Source: Physcia stellaris (lineage: Eukaryota > Ascomycota > Lecanoromycetes > Caliciales > Physciaceae). Taken from it: a DNA stretch of 64,000 nucleotides. The translations under genes and the position numbers were made by a program. This document shows positions 1 through 13,600 of the stretch, one piece after another. The notes beneath the pieces are model-generated. The model saw only the letters and a program-made list of their open reading frames with translations, was not told the origin of the DNA and ran no database searches. The stretch lies in contig JABSSW010000012.1 of the NCBI GenBank assembly GCA_018902385.1, positions 434,001 to 498,000 of the forward strand, in the 5' to 3' direction. The number at the start of each line of letters is the position of its first letter. The stretch's first letter is position 1.

Positions 1-3000
1 TAGAGACTGTGGAAAAAGGACTGTCGAAAGGCAAAGGGAAGGACACGAACGGTCCTCTTAGAAAGAGCGCTTTGTTACCACCAGAGATACTTGAGCAGTA
101 TGCGAAGTCCCATATCTTTAATGCAATCAGTCTAAGCTCCTTCGCTCGTTCATACAGTCGAAAGAAGCGCTGACACGAGACTTGCGCTAGTATCCTGTAT
201 CTCACCGACCCGGAGACGTTCGCATCTTTGGTGCTGGTGAGCTCATGCTGGCGAGAGGCGTCTCAGACACCTCATCTTTATGCCCATCATCTATCGAGGT
301 GTCCCTCCTTCTCCATCAACAACAATGTGATAGCGGGGCCTTTCACGGACAACAGCCTCGGTCGCTTCAAGAAACAATTCAACCAGGAAACTAAGAGGAA
401 TCTATTCCAAGCATACCTACGGCCTCGGCAGACAGCCGTCACCCTGACTTCGACAACGACAAGTTCTTCCGCATCGTTCCCCGGTGGCGAAGCCTTCGAC
501 TTCTCATTTTCGGCCAATGGACATTGGACACTTGCACTATCCTCATCGCGGATCTACGTGTTAGATACCCTTTCGCCCAAGATCTCAGTACAGCGAGAGC
601 TGAAGGTCTTGCGGCGGCCTTTGTCTGCAGCGATACTGGACGATGGCTCCATTCTTGCCGTCCTGTCTAGCGACCATCAAGTTAATGTGTATGATCTCTC
701 TAACCTCGAATTGAAACATCTACGCTCGCTTCCGCTCGACAACCGGCCAAACACAATAGCAATGTCGCCGAAAGGAGAGGTTTTAGCTACTGCTTTTGAC
801 GGAGGCATCGAGGTTCACTCGCTGGCCGCTAATGCCTTGTCCTCAGACCGAAGAGCAGTAAAGTGCGATTCGGTAGACTCCATCGCGTTCTCCAGTGACG
901 GGACAATGCTTTTGGGGACGACGCAGAATTCGAGAAATCCGAATACTGTTTTGCTGACTGCCCCCTATTACTCGGAAGGAGACCATAACCTACCAGCGGA
1001 AATATTACTTGGCCAAATGTGGACGTCGCAAATCATATTTCCGAACAGTAGCCGAGACTGTAGTCATGCCACGATGCTACCACATCCTACTGAAGGCGAC
1101 TCAAGCTGGACCTTTGCGTACGATAGGGTCTTTGAGAGCTTCCGAGCGGTGCGAACTGACGATATGAGGAATGGCACAACGTACTTCACGGGACCGAAGC
1201 CACGGAGCATCTCAGGGACAAGGGGAGCAAAGCGCAAATTGACACCTTCTACCTTACCTGCAACTAGTGACCGTGGCGAGCTCGTCGCAGCAGGCTTCGC
1301 TGGTAAGGACATATGGATCTATGGTGTGCCCGAGAATTTGGACCTCACGACCCTACCCAAAAGCGAGTATCAAAGCTCGCCTGGGATAGTAATGGCTGGA
1401 GCCAATGCTTCCTCGACCACTGGAAACAGTACCGGAAGTCCTCCAACATCACTGACTACAGGGGAAAGCGCCGAATTGACAAGATTACCACAGTGGCAAG
1501 TTTTGGTCGACAAGTATCGTAATGTCTTTGCGAAGGGCCGCCGAGTAGCTGAGGTACCTGGAGCTACCAATCTACGCTGGGTCAGCCGACGGCATGAGAG
1601 ACTTGGTGAGAAATCGATCGCCGAACGACTGATCATAGCTGCACCCGGTGGAATTCCGTCAACTTCAGGGCTCGAGCAAGATGAGTTTTCCTCAGTAGAT
1701 GGTGGTAGATTGGTCATCTTGGACTTTGACCGTACAATCGACGGTGAAAAGCTTGAGCAGCTGAATTTCGAGGTTGGTGACGCAAAACCAGAAATGCTTG
1801 AGGAAGGTAACATGGACATGGATACCGAGGTGGCATTCGTACGACAGAGGACTGTGCGTAAGAAGAGAGATACTTCCAATGGAGCGAGTGTTGCCAGTAT
1901 GCTTGCTTCTGCTCCTAGCATACCCCCAATGCCTCCTATACCACCACAGTCTACTCCACCAAGCCAGCCACAAGCAGCCGACTCGAGTCATTTATCCCCT
2001 GTGGATAGCAGCAACGTTCCGTCTCGAACGGCCAACTCCTCTCCCAGCGATGGTCTCACACTTGAAGAAGCCTCGGCAGCATTTGATGGACCTTACACTC
2101 AGACTGCCCCTCGCTCTCGTACGTCGTTGTATCGATCCGCTACTGCAGTGGCAGATCACCGGCAACGCAATCCTCCACGAATCATAGAATCAGGTCATGT
2201 CGCATATCGCAGGGCGGACGGAAGAACCCAAATACCTCATGAAAGTGATGCTGACAATTGGGTACCACCGCCACCTCCCTACACTGCGAAGTCAGACGTA
2301 CCACTGCCTGAGCATCTGCGTATGAGCATCATGCCTCGACGTACGGAACTTGTCAACCATGCCACTGCGGTCTTCGAAATCCCTCGGCGAGCAACAACGA
2401 TGTCTAGTCCGCCTCCGTCATCTACATCTTCCCAAAGGCGTGTGGCGTCTACTCCGGATAGAGAGCGACAGCTCGCGTTCCCGCAGCGTGGCGACTCCTT
2501 CGATTCGTCGATAAGAGCCCCACTGAGAAGATCAACTTCAAACACCATTTATGGAGGGACTGGCACAGTCAGCCCAATGAGCTCGGTTGGAATGTCCTAC
2601 GAAGCTGGGACAAATCAGTTCACCAGCCCCGTCAGCCGTGGTTCACCTAGCAGCATTACCCGAAGACCATTCTCCGCCTTCGTAGGCCGTTACATGGGTT
2701 CTCACCAACGCCCAAGCACCGCTCGCCTAACTTCGCCAATCTCTCCCATCCCCGAACCTCTCCTTCCTCCTCTTAGTACCGCTGGAAACTCCGTATCTCT
2801 CCCAGCCAGCCCTATCAGACCCTCGTTTCCGGAATTAACACTCTCGGGCGCAAACCTCCAAAGCCGCCTCGAATACCCTCTTCCCCCAGCACCCCGCGAC
2901 GATCCTGATGACCAGCCCCCAGCTGCCCCGCAAAACACCCCCAACCCCTTCATCCCCCAACCCCATCCTCACTCCCAATGCCAATCCCCACGCCAACGCC

Positions 3001-3642
3001 ACCTCAAGCCCCCAACCCCCAAACCGCCCCCGCGAACCCGAACTATCACCCTACCTCGAAACCCTCGCCGCCTCCATGCCCTCAGCCCAACAACTCGCAA
3101 ACCTAAACAACCGCTACCGCCAACCCCCCTCCTCATCCCCATCCCCAGCCTCATCGCGCACCGTCCGGCCCCCCGGCATAACCACCTCGACGGGCTACCC
3201 GATCCCCAAACCGCCCCGGGGCGCGCTCGGCGCCGCAGGAAGCCCGATCTCGCCTGCGCGGAGACGGAGGCAGAGTTTAGGCCAAGGAAGCAGTTTCTCG
3301 GCGAGTTCGCCGGCGCTGCTGAGGCCGAGTGCGCGGCGGCTGGATACGATTCATAGCGTTACGTCGCTGCTGAGTCGGTCGGGGAGTAGGGACGCGGAGG
3401 TGGTGACTGGGGCGGGAACGGGTGTTGGGATCGTGAGGAGGAGGAGTAGGAGTGTTGATCCTGGTGGTGGGCGGGGGGAGATGCCTGCGAGGAAGGGCTT
3501 GTTTGGGGGGAGGAAGAAGGATAAGGAGAAGGGGAAGAGGAAGGTCATGAGTGGGGATCTGGAGTTTAGTGGGGATGCATGGCAGCGGGTCCCCGAGCGG
3601 GAGGAGGAGGCAGAGGGGAAGGGGAAGTGTATCCAGATGTAA
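1..3642 (+). CDS. F-box / beta-propeller-like fungal protein (5' end outside window)
   Basis: The gene enters from the left edge: a frame open from base 3 reads into the F-box start LLPPEILE, an intron spans 98-190 (GTATGC...CTAG), and the next exon continues HILYLTDPETFASLVLVSS, a convincing F-box helix pair. About 350 residues of WD40/beta-propeller-like sequence follow (FSANGHWTLALSSSRIYVLD and similar blades), then a long Ser/Pro-rich disordered tail. F-box proteins recruit substrates to SCF ubiquitin ligases; the substrate is unknown. The tail changes frame by one base inside the C-rich tract at about 2880-2990 (for example the C5 at 2916-2920), after which a basic, Ser-rich C-terminus runs to the stop at 3642. 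Removing one base makes the exon length an exact multiple of three (1,150 codons from 192). I cannot tell a short unrecognised intron from a homopolymer error. The F-box assignment is firm; the function is inferred. Confidence 0.8.
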
Positions 3643-5462
3643 AGAGAGCCGCTTTTATTGTCTGTGGGCGATATTTCTACGATAGCAATGGAATTGCGGC
3701 GTCGAAAGCGGTTTATATGGATTTTTGGTTGATAAAAGCTTATATGGATGTGCGCTTTGACTGGGGTAGGATCGAGGCGTTGTGTGTGCTTGGGTTGGTT
3801 AAGTGTCTTGGGATAGCTTGTTCCCTCCTTTCAATACCCTCTCGACATCCTGGATCTAGATAGCCTGAGGAGAGTAAATCATCTCCTCACAGCATCCTCA
3901 ATTTCCCCTCCCATTTTCCTCCTACTACCGTCTCCTCTGCCCCCTCCTTTCCTCAGCAACAATAAATAAATCCGTCTCCAAGAATGAACACGCCCGCTGA
4001 ATTACTCCCTTATCCGTTCATTTGTGAAGGGATTGGTAGATGTGCTTCACGGGGAAATCGAGCGCGTGTGAGACGAAGATGAGTATTTTGAGGAAACAAC
4101 ATCGTTCTTTTTACAGCGTATCGTTGAATTTAATCCCCATGTTTTCGCTCATCCCGTTTTTTGTCCTCTTTTCGATTATATCTACTTTATGATGCCCACC
4201 AAACAATCGAATATCTCCACTCTCCTCGCTTCTCACCACCCAAAAGAACATTTTCGTAATTCATCAAGTCTTTCTTCATTCAAGTCTTTTAAGAAAGAAA
4301 TGAAAACCTCAATCGATCTCACTTCTATGCTCAGATAACCCATAAAAAAAGGGATTCGCAATCCAAAACCCCGAGAAAAAGCGAAAAAATCGATGTAAAA
4401 ATCCGAAAAATGAGATAAACAGAGGGAAAAAAAGACAAAAATCTCACACACAACACCACTCACCAGAAAAAACGCAGCAACTCCCATACAAAACCCCCAA
4501 CCCTCCCCCCGCCCCCAAAAACCCCTCAAACCCCAAAAATCCAAAAATCGCGGCTCCTTTCTCCGTTCGCGGTTGATGCGTAGCTTCACTGACTGTATAA
4601 CATTTATCCGTATATCAAAAGGAGGTTTGATGATAGGTGCTTTGAATTAGATTGTCGGTATAGAGCGGAGGGATTGCGGGACGGACTTTATTATTAATGG
4701 GGAGATATCAAGAAATTAGGAAGAAGATTGGCATCTTCAGTAATATAGAAAGAGGAGATTAAGGATGAGGAGACACAGAGACTTGAATTGAGAAGAAAGG
4801 AGGAGGAGAAGGGAGGGGGAGTAAGAAACCAAACCACTGATACAACTCCCCTTTCCCTATTGAGATGCGCGCTTTTCACCAGATCCTCAGCTCCCAACCT
4901 AAAGCAGGCAGAAAGCAAAAACCAAGTCACTCAAAAATACTCAATGCTTGCGCTCGTAACGCACCTCAAGGCAGCTTTCGATCTAACCTAAGGTAGAGTA
5001 GGAAGTAGCTAGCTAGAGTCAAGGTACGCATCCCCCCCCGACCCGCCGTGGAGATCCAAATACCATGATATCAGGTAACGCAAACGCGAACGGAAAGCAG
5101 CAAAAGACCTCCCTCCCTATCCATAGCCTATCATTCGCCGTCGTAGAAAAGGTGATAGGCGCGCGTGAGCGACGGGGTATCTCTATTGATGCTGATGTGG
5201 TTTGAAAGAAATTGAAAGGCAAGGGAAGATGGGTGGTGGGCTGCGTGTGACGACGGTAAGATCTGTGCTGAGAAGGGTGTAAATAAGCAGTTGAAATCTA
5301 GCGCCGTGTCGTCCGAGTTGTTCCAGAGTTGAGCCCTCGTCGGAAGGCAAGTAGTAAAGAGCGGTAAGCATAAGACAGTGTCGAATAAGTAGTCTAAGTG
5401 AATGGAAAGCACGGAGCTCACAGAGCTCGAAGTAATGCCGTTCGATTATCGTAGCGGCGCAT
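3643..5462. other. intergenic region, 3' ends of two convergent genes
   Basis: No convincing gene. The stretch has AT-rich and C-rich low-complexity patches (around 3880-3960 and 4440-4560) and short open frames with no protein-like composition. It separates the ends of two convergent genes, so it probably holds their 3' UTRs and terminators. Confidence 0.6.
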
Positions 5463-8400
5463 TTAGTGAGGCACACCCTGTCCGATTCAATTAGCATCCG
5501 TCCACCACTTCCAAGCAATTGAAAGCTTACGAAAAGATAAGCCAGCTGGCGGATATCCAGCCTTCCCACACTCTGAGCAGCCTTCTCATCCAAAGCCCCC
5601 TCAATAACCTTCCTCTTCTGCTCTTGTAAGGCCAATATACGATCTTCCACCGTCTCAGGCACCAGAATGCGATGGACCTTGACCGGACGAAGCTGGCCGA
5701 TACGGTGAGCACGATCGATGGCTTGTTCCTCAATGTAAGGGTTCCAAAAAGGATCAAGGATAATGACCTGTGAAGCAGCGACCAAGTTGAGGCCGGAATT
5801 GCCCGCTTTCAGCGAGACGAGCATGATCCTGCAGTTGTTATCATCGGTAAACTCCTCCACTGCTTCGTTGCGGGCTTTAGCGGTCATGCTCCCATCGTAG
5901 CGTTTAAATGGCCAAAGCTTCTCGAAGATCGGGATCTCGAGGAGATCGAGCAAGGAGGTGAACTGGCTGAAGACGATGGTCTTTTCGCCAGTGTTACTGT
6001 CCATGATTTCCTGCAGGATTTCCATGGTTTTGTCAATCTTGGCGCTGGGGATATACTCTTTCTTCAAGCGGGACATGTACCTCCTCCGTGCTCTTGAGTT
6101 GCTGGCGCCCTCTTTCTTCAACTGGGCAAGGGTTTTCTTGGGTGGCTTCTTGTGGTCGGCTTTAGCTTTACCTTTGCCTTTCTTTGACTTCTTCGCTTCT
6201 TGCTTAAGCTTGGGCTTGCTGGCGGCCTTGTCGAAGGGTGTCTGTTACAGACGAGGTTTAGCATACATGTCAGAGTCTAAAATTTGTTGGATTGTGAATC
6301 GTTTACCTTTCCTTTGCGGTAGCCCTCAGCATCGCTCTCGGCATCGTCTGTAGTCGAGTCCTCATCTACAACGTCATCATCAACGACAAAGTCTCTCAGA
6401 TCACCATCCGAGTCAGCATCGTTCTCCTCGTCATCCCCATCACTATCACTATCATCGGTGGAATCGTCATCATCGAGCCCAACTCCGCTCAGATCGTCTT
6501 GATGATCGTGCGATAGCTCTGGCATGTGGGCTTGCTTGAAGGCCTCATGGTTGATCACTTTAGTTAACACGATCTTCCCTCTGCATGTTGGGCACTTCAC
6601 GTCGTTACTAGTGCCTTCGCCGTCTCCGTTGGCAATTGCTTGGGTAGGATCGCTTATCTTGAGGAAGCATTCGGAGCAAGTACTATGCCCGCAAGGAATG
6701 ATGATTGAGGCGTTCTCGGTCATATCCATACAGACAGGACATTCCAATCCATGAGGAGGCTCCGTACCAGTCGAGTCTCTAATTCGCGCAATAACGTCGG
6801 GAATTAACCCTCGAGCCAGCTTCAACATGTCTTCCGTCGATACTTCTGACGACCCAGAAGACTGACCGAAGTCCTTGATCAAATGTGGATGACAGCATGC
6901 TTGACGGAGGCGAAGCAGCAGAACCAGGACATTCGAATAGTTTCGGCCCACAGTTCCCGCCTTGAGGTACTTGTTGAACTGAAGCTGAGTTCGGCTTTCA
7001 AGAGCTTGATAAAAACCCCGCTCATCATCGCTGAACTGTGAGTGCTGCTCATGGGTAGTTCTCTCCGGCAAGGACAGTATCGGCTTTCCGTCGATAGTCG
7101 ATTTCTTAGTACGACGGAGGAGGATGGCCTTGAGCAGTGCTTGTAGCATCTGCATGGCTTTCCCTGTTGGATCCCCCTTTTTCAATGGGTTCGTAAAATC
7201 ATGATTGAACTTTTCAACGGCATTGTACGGCTTAATACGCAAAAACCGGATCAGGGAATAAAGCTCCCCGACATTGTTCATCATTGGTGTACCACTCATA
7301 CAGAATCTGCTCAGAGCCTGGAGATGGGCCGCACCAACAGCAGCTTTGGTGTTTTTGTTCTTGATGCATTGGGCTTCGTCGATGATGACCCGATACCACT
7401 TACATTCATCACCCAAAAGTGGCAAACGATCGGCGGCTCCCATAGGTCGCCAGTTGGGATTGGCCCTCTTATGCATATCTATACCTTCCTTACGTTTCAC
7501 TTCGTTAGCTAAGGTACCGAAGGTTGTCAGAACAACATCGTAGGTCCTCAATTTCTCCCAGGTAGCGCTTCGCTGGGTTCCGTGGAGGATGTAGCTGGTT
7601 AACCTGTGTTCCCTGCTAGTCTTCAATTTCGTTCGAATCTCCTTTTGCCACTGACTCATTAGCGCTACAGGTGCCACTATCAATGTCGTCTTTCTAGAAG
7701 GATCTGTTGAGCGCCGTGATACCATCAAAGCGAGGGCCTGAATGGTTTTGCCCAAGCCCATGTCGTCTGCCAAGATACCGCCCTTATTTGAGCCTTCTTC
7801 CATCTTGCGCATCCATGTCAAACCTAGCTTTTGATGGGCCATCAACTTATAAGTCATGGCCTCTGGCGTTTCTTCGCGGTCTTCCTCTGGCAGATCCTCG
7901 TCTGGCCGGATATTCTCCAGTAGAGATTTGATTTCAGCAGTTGTACGCGTAGGATCATGAGTGAGGTAATCGACACGTTCCAAGTAACGATCGACGAGGT
8001 CCTTGTTCTTTGGGTCATAAGGGTTATATCCCTGAGCGTTGAGCGCGGTATGCGCAATGTTCTCTTGAGACATACCAGTATAGTAATCCAACTCGGAAAG
8101 ATTGATAGGATCGGAGCCGGTACCAAGTCCAGATTGGGGATCCAGAAAAGACTGTCCAGCGTTGTAGACGCTCTGCGCTGCATTTTGTGCCATGTCCCAG
8201 GCACCTGTGGCTATATTGCCCCAGCTTGAGGCCGCTATTGATGGGCTCTGGTAAGGCTTGATGCTATGCAGGCCATTCTGACCACCCACGGCATCTTCAC
8301 CCTTAAGCCAAGGCAGTTCACGCTTAGATGGACCCTGTCGCGCGTCAGACCAATGATTACTAAGAGAAGTTGCTCCAGTAATGGCGAAATCATCATCGTC

Positions 8401-9606
8401 ATCGCTGCCGAGATCAATGAACTCGGCATTATTTGGAACCATGGACGATCTTGGCTGTGTGTGGGAGCTCTCTGTTTTGATTCGACTGGGTGGGTCGAAG
8501 ATTGAGACACGGTCTTCCCTCTTCACAGGGCTCACATATTGAGGCGGTGAGCTGCTGTACAGTAATGAAGCTGGTTGAGATGGGGGTGGAGCAGGCCGTC
8601 GGAACCTTCCGTTCGAGTCCAAGAACGTTTGTGAGGTGTTCCGGAGTTGAGTGCTAGGCCCTGCCTGTGAGCTCGGTACAGACGGCGTAATTCCTTCATC
8701 TCCTGCCATTTCTGCCATGAGTTGTCTGGCGAATTCTTCGTCTTTCTCTTCTTGCTCCTTCTTTGCACGGAGGGCTGCCTCCTGTGCTTTCTGCTCCTCG
8801 CGCATCTCCCGTAGGTGCTCTTTTGGATTTCCACCCAACAAACGCATCATTTCATCGCTGTCTTCGATAGCGCCAATGTCAAAGTCGAAAGAAGATGGAG
8901 TAGTATCACGGGTTGCCGCCGGGCTTGGGGTAGGACGCATGGATTTTGAGACATGCTCGGTAGGACTACCGGGGCTATCACGAGGTCGCTTCCTAGAATT
9001 GAATGATGTGTCGAAGGACGATGGTGACGGCAATGATGTCTCATGGCCTGGGCTCGAGGTAGTTCCAGAGGAGGTCTCTCTGAATGGGCTCATGGTTGAC
9101 TCTCGATTTGTGTTTGATGGATCGTTTGAAGTGAAAGGCCAAGGTGTTGCAGCTGATAGGTTATTTCTGTCAAGTAAGACACTGTCGGAGGGAAAGTGAC
9201 CATCAAAACCGTTGATGTTGTTTCCAGTGTAGGATGCGAAACCGTTTGATTTTGCTGGTGTGGTGTGGCTAGACTGTGGGCGCGAATGATTGGGAAGAGA
9301 TGAGATCCCGTTTTCTTTCAACCATTTCATGCTCTCTTCATGCAGTTTTCTGTCTTGCTCCTGCTGCTGCATGACTAGCAACTGACTCCGTAAGCTTTCC
9401 ACTTGGTCTTCCAGCTCCTTCTTTGTTACGGATTGAGTGCCGGACCGAGCAAACTTTGGGTTGTGAGTCGCGGCGCTGGGATCAGACTCAATGAGCATCA
9501 ATAATTTTTGCTTCTCTTTCAACCTCTGCTGAAGAACTTCGGTGGACGCGGTAGGCGGGGCCACCAATGCTGCAACGGTTGTTTGCGAGGGCGCTCTTGC
9601 CGCCAT
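5463..9606 (-). CDS. ULS1: SNF2-family DNA translocase with RING finger, Uls1/Ris1 type
   Basis: Three exons: 9606-6307, 6241-5531 and 5477-5463, giving 1,341 residues. Both introns (6242-6306 and 5478-5530) are in phase 0, and the last exon finishes the canonical helicase end LAYLFGVPH. Visible in order: a disordered N-terminus, a SUMO-interacting-like patch FIDLGSDDDDD near residue 395, the Walker A block DDMGLGKTIQ, the DEAQ box (IIDEAQCIKN), a C3HC4 RING (CPVCMDMTEN...CPTCRGK), a long acidic linker, and the helicase C domain (VFSQFTSLLD, RAHRIGQ). No HIRAN domain is seen, which argues against Rad5. Yeast Uls1 is an ATP-driven translocase that removes poly-SUMOylated proteins from DNA; that role here is inferred from family. 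The start is the first in-frame ATG. Confidence 0.9.
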
Positions 9607-10620
9607 AAGGTCTGATGAAGTGGTGAGGCTTACGGTGCAAGGCTGTCTGTTTGGAAGTTTTCAGTGGGACGCGCACCCCTGCCAGGTGACGTAGCCGGTC
9701 GCTAAGTCACGGGGTTTTCCACTAGCACAGATAGGGCTTAAAACTTTACCTTAAAGCTGAAGTTCAGAATGAGGTGAGTCTCTGTAGTTGTTGACGTCGG
9801 TAGGAGGGAAGTGAAAGAGGAGGTCAAGAAGGGTTGTAGGTAGGCTCTTGTGTTCAACGCCTGCCTGCATACATCTTGTACGATAGCACGCCTGCAAAGT
9901 CAAAAAATGACCGGTCGCATTGACAAGGCTGCCTTGATGAGTGAACCCCGCCGAGCAATAGGCTGAGCACTGGCTCTTATGTAAGGTACGTTAACACTAA
10001 AGTTAAGTAAATGAGAGGGAAATGTTTCACATTTGTGTCATTTTGATGCATCACTTTCCTTGTTGGGCTTCGGGATGGTGAGGCTTGAAGACATGATGTG
10101 CTATCTCACCGGCTTGACCGGATCCAAGAGGCTCAACTGGCGCCGATGTTGGAAACGGTGAGAATAGTAAGGAATGGAATGACATCAAAAAAGTGCGAAA
10201 AGGGTAGTCGCTTATGCTTTGCAAGACCCTACCCTGAAGATTCGAGCTCGTGCTAGGGCGAACTTGCTATCGATGCCTGAAACAGAATACAGGCTGGTCA
10301 CCGCAAGCACCGGTAAAGTCTCTACAGAAAGCAATAGTAAGCCGTGGATATCATCGCCGAAACCTACCTCATCCTTCCCATAGACTCCATGCAAAATGCA
10401 AACACAGACCATCGCGCCACGTCGCCAAACGCCTTGTTTGATTAGATGGTACAAGGTTGATCTCTTCAAGTGGTAATTTAATGTGTCTAGCGTCATAGTT
10501 TTACCGAATGATTTGCCTAGGTCGCTCAAACACCATAGGACATAGTGATCCCTAGGTGCTGCACCAGATGCTCAATTGAGATGAGTGATTGGAGATTCGG
10601 ATTTTCCGTGTAGACTACGT
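9607..10620. other. intergenic region between Uls1 and the histidine kinase
   Basis: About 1 kb without a supported gene. It should contain the Uls1 promoter/5' UTR (right of 9606) and the 3' UTR of the kinase (left of 10621). A 105-codon open frame at 10212-10529 (-) has no recognisable domain and was not accepted. Confidence 0.55.
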
Positions 10621-13600
10621 TCAGCTGCTGTGAGAGCGTAACAGAAGCTATCAATGTCAGCATGAAGCAGTTCGTACGGTGATGGCCAACTCACACGTTC
10701 CAACGGATCCGACTGGTCCGCGCTGATCAGCGACGGACTCTCAGCATTGCCATCCATGTTGCCCGCGCTGGTGATGGATCGGCCCTTCATATGTGGTCGT
10801 TTCCTTGGAGGTCCCTTTGTCGCTGATGCCTGCGCCGGAGATCCTGTAGAGGGCACTGACGCTTTGGCTGCGTCTTGGGGGTCGTCTTTGGCTGATATCC
10901 TTGGTTCGGTTCCACGCTGGAGTAACCTACCGCCAAGCGTGGCACATTTCAAAATGGTCTGCATCATTTGATTCTGCTTCAATGGCTTGGTCAAATATTC
11001 ATCCATGTCGGCCTGTATACACTTTTCCCGGTCACCCATCATCGCGTGAGCCGTCAATGCGATAATCGGAGTGCGGACTCGGCCATTCGAGCGTTCATAT
11101 TCCCGGATCTTGGCTGTGGCCTCGAAGCCGCCCATGACTGGCATTTGCACGTCCATGAGAATCACCTCATAGGCCCTCCTCTCGACAGCTTCAAGAGCTT
11201 CCAATCCGTTGTTGGCCACAGTGACTCCATGGTTGTACTTTTCCAGAATCTTCTTCGCTAGTCGTTGGTTGACTTCATTATCCTCAGCCAGGAGAATATC
11301 GAAGGACTTGGAATGATCGGACGAGAGCACGGACTGGCGTCCTTCAAGTGCTGGAATCATGCCGTTGCCAAGGTCGTACAGCGAGCAAGGAGTAGTCATA
11401 TAAGAAGCTATCCCATGATCCAGAGCAGATTTCATACTGACAGACACGACCGGCGCGAGCAGAACAATAGGCACGAATCTCACCTCGTCCACGCTCCGTA
11501 CTTTCTTCGCGGTATCCATGTCGTCAACAAGGACTACATCATATGCAAGCCCATCAATGCCTTTCACGGCCGGCCTAGGGACTTGTAGTCGGCTATTCTG
11601 GTACTCGGTGCTGGCAATGATGGGCTCAAGTTCAAGCTCGCTGATCATTTTGGATATTTCGTTGGCGTAGCCAGTTCGTCCCTTGTCGATAAACAGCACA
11701 CGCTGACCCTTGTATTGTGCCATAGACTGCTGTAGCCTTAACAACGCCTCATCAGAAGCTTGCTTGAAGATGCAGGTGAAGCTAAAGGTGCTGCCGTGGC
11801 CATAGATGGATTCGACCTTCAGGTCTCCGCCCATGATGGTGACCAGTTTCCGTGAAATGGAAAGACCTAATCCTGTGCCTCCAAATTTCCGCGTAGTGGA
11901 GCCGTCAGCTTGTCGGAAGGTATCGAAGATTTTCTCCAGATTGCCTGGAAGGATTCCTATCCCTGTATCCGAAACCGAGAAATAGAAAGCATACTTGTCA
12001 GAGCTCGTGACCGCGCTAGGAGCCGCACTGATCGTTAGCTTGACCTCGCCTTCTTCGGTAAACTTTATTGCGTTTCCGACAAGGTTGAGAATGATTTGAC
12101 GTAGGCGGAAGGGGTCGCCATTGATAAAGTCGGGTATAGAGCTATCGACTTGATAGGCGAGATTGATAGACTTGTCACTTGCCCGAGTTGCCAATGTTTT
12201 GAGTGCGTTGAACACGGTTCCTCGCATCGAGAAATCCGTATTCTCCAAGTCCATACGATTCGCTTCGATCTTTGAGATATCTAGTATGTCATCAATGATC
12301 GTCAATAAACTGTTAGCTAGGTTGTGTACGATGTTCAGCATCTCGCGCTGGTAAGGCGTCATCTCGGTATCGAGCGTCAACTGGGACATTCCAATTATCC
12401 CGTTCATGGGGGTTCTTATTTCGTGGCTCATGTTCGCGAGAAATTCTGATTTTGTTTCATTCGCCTGCTCCGCCGCCTCCCTTGCAACATTGTTCTTCTG
12501 GATAGTATCCTTCAAGTTCAAGATCATGCGGTTGATTTTCTTCTTGAGATCATCCATCTCACCGGAAGCACTGACGATGATCAAGCGGGAGAAGTCTCCG
12601 TCAATAGCTGCGTCTGTGATGTCTGAAAACGCCCGCACCTGAGAGGTTAAGTTCTCCGCCATAGTGTTGACATCTGTAGTGATTTCTTTCCATCGTCCAC
12701 TGACGTTGTCGACGTTGGCTTGACCACCCATCTTTCCATCAACCCCGACGTCGCGTGCTACTCTCTTAAGCTCTCGAGCAAAAGTGTCCAATTGATCTAC
12801 CATGTCGTTGACTGTGACCTTTAACTTCAATACCTCGCCTTGCGCCTGGACTTCGATTTTCTGACTCAGATCTCCACGTGCAATGGCTTGAGTTACATCA
12901 GAGATGCCTCGAACTTGTTCGGTTAGGTTGAAAGCCATAATATTGACGTTATTCGTCAATTCTGCCCATTTGCCTTCCACATTCTCCACCTTGGCCTGGC
13001 CACCGAGTGTGCCGTCTGTACCGACTTCTCTAGCAACTTTGCTGACTTCGAATGCGAAATTGTTAAGTCTGTCAACCATGGAGTTTATCGTTACCTTGAG
13101 GCTCAGAATTTCACCCTTAACCTCAGCAGTCACCTTTCGGCTTAGATCGCCCCGTGCCACTGCTGTGGTGACCGAGGCGATCTCTCTCACTTGGGTTGTG
13201 AGATTCATAGCCATGACATTAACATTATCAGTTAGATCCTTCCATGTCCCTTCGACATCATGCACAGTCGCCTGGCCGCCGAGCTCCCCATCCGTACCAA
13301 CAGCTCGAGCGATCTTCGTCACTTCCTGAGCGAATTGACGAAGCTGATCGACCATGGAGTTGATGGTTGATTTAAGCTCCAGGATCTCTCCTTTGCAGCT
13401 CGCTTGAACTTTTCTCGTCAAGTCACCTTTGGCTACAGCAGTAGTGACGTCTGCAATGTCGCGCACTTGATTGGTGAGATTATCGGCCATAGCATTTACG
13501 TTGACGGTTAAGTCGCTCCACATTCCTTTCACCCCTGCGATTTGAGCCTGTCCGCCTAGAACACCCTCAGTGCCTACATCGCGGGATACTCTGGTAACTT

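Noticed and set aside
4233-4991. Small frames on both strands at 4233-4589 (-), 4694-4930 (-) and 4788-4991 (+)
   Set aside because: Low-complexity composition in a 3'-3' intergenic region, no domain, no splice context.
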